This document shows, one piece after another, positions 55,740 to 64,000 of a stretch of 64,000 bases of DNA. Positions within the stretch are counted from its first letter, which is position 1, and each line of letters opens with the position of its first letter. The notes beneath the pieces were generated by a model that was given only the letters and a program-made list of their open reading frames with translations, was not told the origin of the DNA and ran no database searches. Location of the stretch: contig NC_088788.1 of the NCBI RefSeq assembly GCF_949628265.1, forward strand, positions 30,242,335-30,306,334. Reading direction: 5' to 3'. A program made the position numbers and the translations under genes. The stretch comes from Cloeon dipterum. Its lineage: Eukaryota > Arthropoda > Insecta > Ephemeroptera > Baetidae.

Positions 55740-57035
55740 CTAGTCTGTCCTCTAGTCATGTATAATTTTAAGAAAAGGGCCAGTTGCTAGTCACTTTTAC
55801 GTAACCGATGCTAGTCGCTGTATTGTTTAAAAAGATGAGTCTCTCTTTACCTGATGCTAGTCAAAGCTTTAAGTCAATTAGTTACGATTAAGGTTTGCTT
55901 TTTTCAAAGTTTTATTTGTTTTGAAAATTTTCTAGTCATTTGTTGAAGTCAGTTTTGAAGAAAGCTTTCTTAAGATCTCGAAATGTAGTAGTATATTCGC
56001 GTGAATCTAGTCAGTTTTCTTATATTAGGACCCGATCTCAAATATAGAGTATATTAGTCAGTCGATTCTAGTCTCAAGATCTCGTTTCTCGAACGATCTC
56101 ACTCAAAATTCAGTCATTGAAATTCCCCTAGTCCCGCTTCTAGTGTAATCGTCACATCAGCCATAATGATCTCGTACCATGAAAATATGTAACAGCTCTT
56201 TAGTCATTCAAATTAGTCATTTGAATTTTCTAGTCAATGAAGTTTTATCTCAACTAGTCAAGCAATTATAAAATTTAATCTTTATTTTTCATTCATTCTA
56301 GTCCAAAACGAAGTAAATTTTAACCTGATAAAATATTTCGCTGATGTGCCAAATTTCAATCGAATTTATCGACCAGCGTCGAAATCTAGTCCTAAATTTT
56401 AGTATTTTATCTCGCGGGAGCGCCTGTGCCTCGTCCGCGATGCCACCTGCGGCACGGCTGAGCGCAACTGGTTGCATACTTTCCGCGCTCGCAAGCGTTT
56501 CTCCGCAGTTGTTGCTTTATAGTAAAGGATTATTTGGAAAAAATCGATCCGTGCCAGAAAGAGGCGACCAAAGAGTTACAAAATGAATATATTTAAAGTT
56601 TGCTTTATAATTGAAATGTTGCGCGTCTAGTCGACAATTTTAGTTATAAATCTATTCAAGTGTAATTAAAGTAAGTGTATTAATTTTCAGTTTATCTTAT
56701 TTTGAGTTCAGTGGTTTTGCCGGTTTTCGCTGCAAAAGCGAAAACAGAAAACCGTGGATCTAAGCTGCCATGACATTAATTTTAATTATCATGAGAGGTG
56801 GTAAAGTTAGTTACCATGAAGCTACACGCGCATCTTAGTAGATTGCTGTCAAGTGTAAATTGTCAGTTTGATTCCTGCAGTGTTAAGTACTTAAACTACA
56901 CGCGAGCCATGTCCGGTCATTGGATGTGCCAATTGTCTTTCAAACTAGTCACGTAGGAATATTATGCATAGGATTTTTTAATTGCAATTTCGACATTTAT
57001 TTTCTCCGTTCTCCAATCGATGAGTTCTCTAGTCA
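55740..57035 (+). promoter_or_regulatory. Array of 16 miR-279-family target sites in the nerfin-1 3' UTR
   Basis: The insect miR-279/286/996 family has seed GACUAGA, so targets carry UCUAGUC(A). The UTR has 16 CTAGTC cores. Full 8-mers TCTAGTCA start at 55751, 55931, 56006, 56229 and 57028. 7-mer-m8 sites start at 56067, 56297, 56395 and 56626. 7-mer-A1 sites start at 55787, 55857, 56254 and 56945. 6-mers start at 55740, 55811 and 56128. Three further TTAGTCA copies (56054, 56200, 56213) differ by a G:U wobble. In Drosophila, miR-279 is known to repress nerfin-1. A given 6-mer is expected about 0.3 times in 1.3 kb. Confidence 0.85.
56723..56745 (+). other. Strong hairpin in the nerfin-1 3' UTR
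   Basis: GTTTTCGCT (56723-56731) pairs perfectly with AGCGAAAAC (56737-56745) around loop GCAAA. A nearby GAAAACCG can compete for pairing with CGGTTTTC. Confidence 0.7.
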
Positions 57036-57066
57036 GAAAACTTCAGTCAGTTGAGATCAGCCAAAG

Positions 57067-57093
57067 TACCAGAAATTTTCAGACTTTCTGGTA
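57067..57093 (+). other. Second hairpin in the nerfin-1 3' UTR
   Basis: TACCAGAAA (57067-57075) pairs perfectly with TTTCTGGTA (57085-57093). GATCAGC and GCTGATC flank it as a possible outer stem. It lies just after the last miR-279-type site. Confidence 0.6.
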
Positions 57094-57773
57094 TTTACAA
57101 ATCGAGAGCTGATCAACGATCTCAGTCTGATGTGCGTAAATGTCTAAGAATCTATTTGTAAATTAATGGTTAGTTATTCAATATAAAATAAGGCCCAAAA
57201 AGGAATTGCCGTCACAGATTTTGTTGTAAAATATAATATGTCACCCCCACCAAAACGCATTGTGTAATATACTGTAACTCTTTACCATTCGTGGCATTTG
57301 TGCTAAACAGAAGTGTTATTGTTGTAAATTGAAAGTAAAATATTTGTGAAGGCTGTATAAAAAGGCAAGAAAAACCAAGACTTCTCCTCGAAAATGTGTT
57401 GTAAGTTTAACGCATTGTTCATCGCATATAATTAAAAAGATTGTGCTAAGTGTAAATACAAAAAAATTCCCACTATTATCCTTAATGTACTAAAATGTGT
57501 AGGGACTCTACAACCTCGTAATTTCATTTCTGTATATCTGCTGACAACGATTGCAATTGAATTGCTTTATATCACACCGTCTTTTGATTTTAACTTTAAT
57601 ATTGTACTGCGTATGAATTTTCGATACTTTAATAAGGTTGTGTTGGACATTGTTTTCGTGCTGCATTTTACAAAAAGAAAAGATTGCACATATTGTTCAC
57701 CTTTATATTTATTACGAAAAAATTTTGTGTGCTATCTCTTCCGCTTTTTAACAATTTTTGTGTTCGTAGAGAA

Positions 57774-57779
57774 AATAAA
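57774..57779 (+). terminator. Likely distal poly(A) signal of nerfin-1
   Basis: AATAAA, the first canonical signal I find after the stop. It implies a 3' UTR of about 2.2 kb. ATTAAA near 57434 is a possible proximal variant. Confidence 0.5.
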
Positions 57780-59356
57780 ATGAACATTCTTCATGTAATT
57801 AAGAATTCTTTAATTTATTTTCATCGCAACTAATACCCTTTCTAGCAATACAACAACGACATAAACTTAATACCCTCGAAAATTAATTTCCTGGGAAATA
57901 TAAAGAAAAATATAATCAGGATCATTATTATATTATAAATAATTTGACCATACGCGAATGCATTTATTACATAAATAAAAAAATTAAATATTTCAAAATT
58001 AATACCAGAGAGAGCCTGTTCTGGAAAGTTTACGCAATTCCAAAGGCTTACGATCACAACAGAAAAAATAATTACAATCCTAGTTTACAAGAAAATTTAT
58101 TTCAAAAACGCTTTTAGGAAGAGAGAGATCGATGTGAAATATATTTTTAAGATTTTTAAGATTTTTAAAAATAAAAGTCGAAAAATACTCAAGCTCGCAA
58201 CGTAACAACCGCCGCTAGTGTAAGCACAATATGCACTCGAATTTTAGCTACTTCGTCCGACTGTCGGCAGGGGGAGACTACGATGGACCACTGCGGTATA
58301 CATACGCCACATACACCGTGTAGATGGCACTGCCTGTTAGCTACATCTAGCTACATCCACGCTCACATGCTTCGACACATCGACACTGACGCCACCACCA
58401 CGGACACACTCCATAGTGACGCACTGGCATGACTCGTGTTCTATCATAAATCGCTCGCGATAAAATGTAAACATCACCGCCTTTGTTTTTATCAATATCA
58501 ACAACGTGACGAGGGAAACAAGCCTGGGACGGATCGCATTCGAAACTAAAATTCAGTATTCGCTATTGGAGTTAGCGCCCATCGAATACTGTGCTACATA
58601 TTTGTAAGTTTCGCCATTCAATTGATGGAAAAGCTACAGTTCTCGCCGAATTTACCGTTAATGGTAAAGTTACAGTTTCTGCCGGGTTATACACATCTCG
58701 CGAGAAGTTCTTATGAGAATCACATGTTAAAGTAGGGGTGGTAAAAACTGTAACTCGGCGGCGAAAATTGTAATTTTGCCATACTTAATTATGTATCTTC
58801 GTGTAGTATTCTGAATGGGGTAGGAGGGTTCTTTTGATCTATTTGCACCATATTTAGGTGCGAACACAGTTTTCTTATGTCGGAAACAAGGAAATCAAAA
58901 TAATGTACGAAAATTAATATATTTTGAAACCGATAAAAATAGTTTTGGAAGAGGTCGGTAAACAATGTACTGCTATAGACAAATATAAATAATGCATAAA
59001 TTGTGAACACACGACGTGTCTGTTTTCTGCTTTGAGAAAGTTCTAATTTTGGTTTCGTGAGCAACCACAGTATCCTGAGGGCTGTCGATTACCTTGTTTT
59101 TGCAGAGCACATTATTTTGTTTGTTATGGTCTTGATTCAGAACATGGCAACTCTAAATATGAGACTCCTTAAGTTATCTATGTACTAAAATTCTCGACAT
59201 CGATGATCAAGATTCTAACGCAACTAACTCTCTCTCAATCTGAGCGTCTGCTGAAAAGGCGCGTAAAACATTTATTTTTTCATGAGCCCTGTTCTGTTTC
59301 AGATTTCAGTGACAGTTAGAGGATGATCTAATCACCCTTCTTGAGTTGATATAAAT
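57780..59356. other. Intergenic region and probable 5' region of the SANTA-domain gene
   Basis: AT-rich to about 58.2 kb, then mixed. It holds a CTCF-like motif (58317-58331), the palindrome TCTCGCGAGA (58696-58705) and three copies of a TTACARTTTYCGCCG-like motif (58634-58648, 58670-58684 and, on minus, 58759-58773). A 9-bp inverted pair CAGTATTCG/CGAATACTG lies near 58553-58591. A TTTCAG acceptor-like site near 59297-59302 may join a 5' UTR exon to the start codon region. Confidence 0.45.
58317..58331 (+). promoter_or_regulatory. CTCF-like motif between nerfin-1 and the SANTA gene
   Basis: CGTGTAGATGGCACT matches 13 of 15 positions of CCASYAGRKGGCRSY. Binding is inference. Confidence 0.3.
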
Positions 59357-62300
59357 ATGAGAGCATCGAAAGCCCCCAGGCGGGTGTTTATTCAAGTGGA
59401 TGCTGATTCTCCACATCGCGACCAGACGATGTTGAAATTCGCTCGTAGAGATGCGGATATGGAGATGAGGCGAAAAAGAAATGACATGAAAATGCGTGCA
59501 CCAACTGTCTCTGAACCACCGTGTGTGAGTAGTACAGCAAAAAGCACCAAGCACGAGGTTAACAAACCTCAAGGAGTTTTGACTGCTAAAAGTGATGATA
59601 CCTACAACCAGTCATCCATTTTCGCATCATTGCAAGAAGACATCAGTTTGTCTTTTGGAAGAAACAATAACATGGTAAATCGGTCTCTGAATGCCAGTTT
59701 TGTTTCTTTGGGCCAGCTAGATTTGAACTCAACTCTGGCAGCACTTCCAGAGGTATATCGAAATGTCTTGTCTGTTGGAAAGTAATTAAATTGTTTCATT
59801 CTTGTTCCCAGTGGTTTGCTGATGTGCATAGAAAGCGGAATACGGGACCTTCGGTAATATACTGACGATACAATGAACCGACCCATTAATAGTTTTTCAT
59901 TTAATGTTTTCAGCAAATTAAAGCCAAAGTGGAGTACAAAGCTACCGTAAAACCTGACAATGAAAGAACAACCGCTGATTCAGCAGACAGCAAACTAATG
60001 CCTCCTCCTCTTGCGCCTTCCTATGAGAAGAAGATAAGAATCCAGGATACCGCTGATAGGTGTCACAAAATCCAAAACTGGTACCTTGGGTTTTCAGCTA
60101 ATGGCGCTGCTGTAATTCAAGGCTATGACACCCAGTAAGCTAATTAACTTTTAATGATTGGAAGTCTTATCAGATCTTCGCCTCTTTTTATAGGCTGCAA
60201 ATTTTTAAAAATTGTTATCTTTTTCAAGCTTTAATTCGCTGAAAATCGAATAAATTTAATTGTTGGTTGTTTTGATCCTTACATTGTCGTTCATGATATT
60301 ATAAGACCAATTTCATCTTCTTAGTTTGTTTCAATTCATTATTTAATGAAGGAAAAACGTCCACAATCGTGCAATTTTTGATTACTTTATAATATCTCTT
60401 CAGGAAAGGGAAGAACATCAAGAGCACAGATATTGTGGCTGTGAAGAACCTAAGAGAAATCTTGACGACTCGCAGTACCTATGTACTTGTTGGAAATTTG
60501 GATAGACGGAAGTGGATCAAGCAGCTTCCGATCCAATCTGAGAGTTACTTCAAAGATGGGTTTCCAGATGATTGGAAGGTGGTTGTCAAAATGATCAAAA
60601 CACGTGAGTTGCTTTTAATCACAGATCAGATAGCTTTGAATAAATTCTACTGTATTTCACAGAGCTGGATGCTGCGAACCAAGTGGACACGGAGAGTGAC
60701 GCTGAGAATGATCAAGGGAATTTCTATGAAATCCCTAATGTGTCAGAGAGTAACAGACGTATTGGAACTAAGCCAAGTAAATTGCAAGTGGATGCGTTCC
60801 AACCAAGCTTGGCTATCAACAAGGTAATAAATTATTTAAAAAAGATAGGCGAGTACTGCATTAGATATTGGATATTAAAAAAAGGACCGAGGATTAACTT
60901 TTGTGTTTTAGGTGGACCAAAGCAAAAGTGATGAGAAAGTACAAATCATTCGTCTAGAGAACTGGACCATAATTCTGGCTGGAAGAGGAAAACATGCTCA
61001 ATTCAAGCTGGCTGACACCATGGCAAAGTTCGTTAAAATCTAAGATTTAAAAACCTAGTTAACATTACTTTTCAGTGTGAGTGGCCACATAGAGACAAAA
61101 TTTGAAATATCTTTGGACCAGATTGTCATGAAGAGCAGCCTCTGCTTCGTGAGCAAAGACAAACCAATTGAATATCACTTGATTGGCTTTGGTATATTTG
61201 ATGAAAGTAAGTACTTTTGATCCTCATTTGTTGTGACTGGCATGTGAAAACCATAGGGCCTTTAATGATCAGGTCCATTCTAATTCTCTCTAATTGGCAA
61301 ACACAATTATACTTTGCTCCGTGGCTGCAATCTTTCTGTTTTTATTTTTTAATTTGCTAATTTTTGACTAACTTCCAATGAAGCATGTTTTTAATTCTCA
61401 GAATGGTTAATGTAAATTTTTATTTTAGACACACCAGAATTTGTGAAACAAGAGTTTGCTGACGGTTTTCCTCAACACTATCAACTGTTCCTGGAGAAGT
61501 GGAGGGACTACGATATGAGTAAATTTGCTGAATCCTCGGCAACGCGATCTGGACGGTTTCCAAAACCAACTGAAAAGAAAACTGGTATATAGCTAAGTGG
61601 AACTTTAGACTTTGAATAATTTTCCATCCTCTAGAACTTATCAACCAAACTCCAAGAGAACAAATAGCAAGAAAAAAGGTGCCGAACAACATAGCAAACT
61701 TGAAGTTGACAAAGCAATATCAGAAGTCATCAGCAGACCAGATGCCTCTCTCTTCCAATGATTTGTCTTCCAGTATGTATTGTGTCTTTTCCTTTGAACT
61801 TAAAAATTTATGCTTGCTTTTGAAGGTGATGAAGATATGACGAAAGCAACTGGCAATACTAAAAAGGCTGCAAAAGTAAGGGCTGATATCAAGGAGAGAC
61901 TGAAGGAGTCAGCGACATATGCGGACGATGACTTCTTCTTCCGTGCAGACGCTGAATCTCCTGCTGAAGATGATTTGCATGAAGTATGTTTAAATTGTCC
62001 TGATGCTATGCTGCTATAAGAGTCGTTTCCACAGATATTGCAAACTCCTGTGCAAAAATTGAAGGCAAGAACTAAAGTTATGTCCCCAATGGCTGCATTC
62101 TTGGCAAGTCAACATGAAGAGCATCAGGAATCAGAATCTGACCAAGAAGAGCAGGAGGAAGAAGTAAGGAGAGACAAAAGGAAGGAGAAGGCAATTGAAA
62201 AATTTGTATACCACGAGAAGACACAGAGGTTGAAAAGAAAAGAGCCACAAAAAAATGTGGCATCCAAGATCCGGAAGTTGACATCTAAGTCCAAAGATAT

Positions 62301-62406
62301 GCAGTTAATGGAACAATTTCTACAACGAGAATTGACCCGGAAGAATAAAATTGACCAGAAGTTTATATTCGGAGAAGACTCGGACCCGTCAGATATCTCT
62401 GATTAA
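59357..62406 (+). CDS. Mis18bp1: Mis18BP1/KNL2-like protein with two SANTA domains, 10 exons, 682 aa
   Basis: The SANTA domain is characteristic of Mis18BP1/KNL2, which licenses deposition of the centromeric histone CENP-A. Exons: 59357-59752, 59914-60134, 60404-60603, 60663-60823, 60912-61027, 61076-61206, 61429-61584, 61635-61772, 61826-61983 and 62035-62406; all junctions are GT-AG and keep frame. SANTA-1 spans residues about 180-265 (IQNWYLGF, then ILTTRSTYVLVGNLD, then FKDGFPDDWK). SANTA-2 spans about 337-433 (LENWTIIL, then EYHLIGFGIFDE, then FADGFPQHY). The N-terminus is basic (RRDADMEMRRKRND). The C-terminus is acidic then Lys-rich and lacks tryptophan, so no SANT/Myb domain follows as in vertebrate Mis18BP1. 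Poly(A) signal at 62481-62486. The domain call is strong; the cellular role is inferred. Confidence 0.75.
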
Positions 62407-62480
62407 AATTTTGGTTTTCTGTATTAGATGTTCATTTTTTTAACCGCTTAACTTAACTTGTGGAACAAATCTCTTGCCAC

Positions 62481-62486
62481 AATAAA
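62481..62486 (+). terminator. Poly(A) signal of the SANTA-domain gene
   Basis: AATAAA 75 bp after the stop codon. Confidence 0.75.
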
Positions 62487-62514
62487 TTGATATAACTTTT
62501 GCTTAGCAGTAAAA

Positions 62515-62520
62515 TTTATT
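62515..62520 (-). terminator. Poly(A) signal of the MPLKIP-like gene
   Basis: TTTATT on plus, AATAAA on minus, about 130 bp past the stop at 62649-62651. The two convergent signals lie 28 bp apart. Confidence 0.65.
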
Positions 62521-62648
62521 TGAATTTGAACATTGTACCCTTGTCCTCACAATTTATAATTTTTGGTAGGCCGTACAAAACCTAAGACCTGGCATAAAAT
62601 TTAAGATCGTAAGCAGTCGGAAAAACGTTCACACAAAATGGCACCAAC

Positions 62649-63453
62649 TTAAGCAGTGTCTGAGGAAGCAGGCTCTGCTTCAGACTCGTCACTTGCAGAG
62701 GCACCTCGTCCCTTTTCGAGATCGTCAGAGTCACTCAACTGCAGAGCTGTACGAGTTGGATTGGCCGCAGCTCTGCTCGCAGTAATAGCCAAACGGTGCT
62801 CCAATGGAGCCCAAGGGTCTTCAACCATTGAATGTTTATAAAACAGTGAAACATCTGCCATTGGCGAATTGTGGCCAACGTTACTAGGACCACCTCTTCT
62901 CTGAAACTGAACAAATTGGATTTTTTTTTACCAATGAGATGCATTTTATAGGGAAATGTCAAGTCAAACATACCCTTCGTCTAGGGGAAAACGAATTTCG
63001 GCTGTTGCCATAAGGGGACAGTCCAGAACCAAAGCCACTGTATTCACCAAAGTTGTTGGCACCACCACTGTTGTTGTTGAAACTCATGTTGGACTGCTGA
63101 TAAAACCGTTGCTGCACTGTCCATTTTCCGCGACCTCTGCCCCGGAAGCGAGCGCTTGGAGCTGAGGATGGATTGTTTCCAGCGCTGGGACTGCTAGAGC
63201 TTAAGGGGATGAAGTCAACGTTGCTGCGAGGCGAACTTTTAAACAAAGGCGACATCGGGCTACCAGGTTGAGACGCGTCGCCGCAGTGCGAATTTTCCGT
63301 GCTGCTCCACGGACCTGACTCACTGTTGGACTGGGCGCTCATGATCGGCGAATATTTTGCAAAGCTGGTGTTGAATTTCAGGCCTGAATTGGCAGGGCTG
63401 CCCTGTCGGTTCGAGGTCAATCTGCCAAAATTCGGACTGGGAAATCCACTCAT
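62649..63453 (-). CDS. MPLKIP: MPLKIP/TTDN1-like protein, 2 exons, 243 aa
   Basis: MPLKIP (TTDN1) is a nuclear protein tied to mitotic Plk1 signalling and, in humans, non-photosensitive trichothiodystrophy. Exon 1 is 63453-62974 and exon 2 is 62900-62649; the 73-bp intron has a GTATGT donor and a TTTCAG acceptor and the junction keeps phase 0. The N-terminal part is disordered, rich in Ser/Gly/Asn/Pro, with many Ser-Pro pairs (PGSPMSPLFKSSPRS) and an RGRGRGKW stretch. The diagnostic block lies in exon 2, SLFYKHSMVEDPWAPLEHR, matching the conserved MPLKIP C-terminal motif (Y/F-K-x-S-M-x-E-DPW-x-x-LE). A further acidic Ser/Asp-rich tail is longer than in the human protein. The start codon is the first ATG of the open exon. 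The family call rests mainly on the one short motif plus composition. Confidence 0.8.
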
Positions 63454-64000
63454 TTTCTAGCCTGGTGGTTGCGACTGTTTAAATAGCGATTTCATTCGTG
63501 TTGTTCGTGCGTTTGGACGACAGGCGGCCCACTGGTTGATGAAACTAAGTAAGATTTCTTGAGTTTTACAGATGATATATTGACAGGTGAAATTTTCAAA
63601 GATATGCTGCACTTTTTTCAATCGAAATAAAAATTTAAAATGCCTGCTGAATTTAGTGTACTTGCCTAGCAAACAATCACTCTAGCCACATAAACAATAA
63701 TTCTTACTCTTGTCGAATCTTGCAAAATTTTTGCCTCTACATGTATGAATATCATTTCAAAATTGTTTTCAAATGTCCATATTTTAATTTTTTTTAAATT
63801 TATGTTTTTTCATAATAAAAGATTTATTTTTTTGTAAAATTTACTTCAATAATATTTTGCTACTGTTGGTAGTGGTTGGTAGTGTTTGAAAATGCAAAAG
63901 ATATGTCACGCCCCCACATTTGGTCGTGCATCGACTGCATCGAGTCCAGTCCAGTCTGTCGTGTATGGGAACAGATGATGTTAAGCTATGTACATTGTAC
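63454..64000. other. Upstream region of the MPLKIP-like gene
   Basis: Presumed 5' UTR and promoter of the minus-strand gene next to its start, then AT-rich DNA and, at 63.9-64.0 kb, GC-richer sequence with ATCGACTGCATCGAG and tandem CCAGTC. No gene is recognised up to the window edge. Confidence 0.5.

Overview
This is eukaryotic, AT-rich, gene-poor nuclear DNA from an arthropod, most likely an insect. The evidence is an RR-type cuticle protein with an intron inside its signal peptide, an arthropod-style TATA/Inr promoter, a nerfin-1 type zinc-finger gene, and many introns of only about 50-60 bp with canonical GT-AG (once GC-AG) borders.

Layout, left to right. 15-1426 (+) is the 3' half of a cytosolic phospholipase A2 gene (five exons). 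3546-4308 (+) is a TATA-driven three-exon cuticle protein gene. About 35 kb follow (4.4-39.6 kb) with little coding signal, in which GC-richer and AT-rich blocks alternate. That stretch holds a probable small secreted-protein gene (minus strand, about 17.3-18.0 kb), a 1,682-bp near-perfect palindromic element (26038-27719) and a 50-bp palindromic insertion with its own 5-bp target duplication (33473-33522).

39602-49709 is a complete 10.1-kb LTR retrotransposon on the minus strand. Its 443-bp LTRs appear identical, it is flanked by the 5-bp duplication GTGTT, and it encodes a gag-like protein but no visible pol. 54484-55614 (+) is a single-exon nerfin-1/INSM1-family repressor. Its roughly 2.2-kb 3' UTR carries 16 copies of the miR-279-family seed match CTAGTC. 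59357-62406 (+) is a ten-exon gene for a Mis18BP1/KNL2-like protein with two SANTA domains. 62649-63453 (-) is a two-exon MPLKIP/TTDN1-like gene whose 3' end converges on the previous gene.

The genes form no operon-like unit. The strongest observations are the miR-279 site array on nerfin-1, the 50-bp palindrome whose ends match the LTR terminus of the large retrotransposon, the gag-only LTR element, the 1.7-kb foldback element and the tandem SANTA architecture. All exon maps were read by eye from splice signals and frame continuity; none was checked against transcripts or databases.
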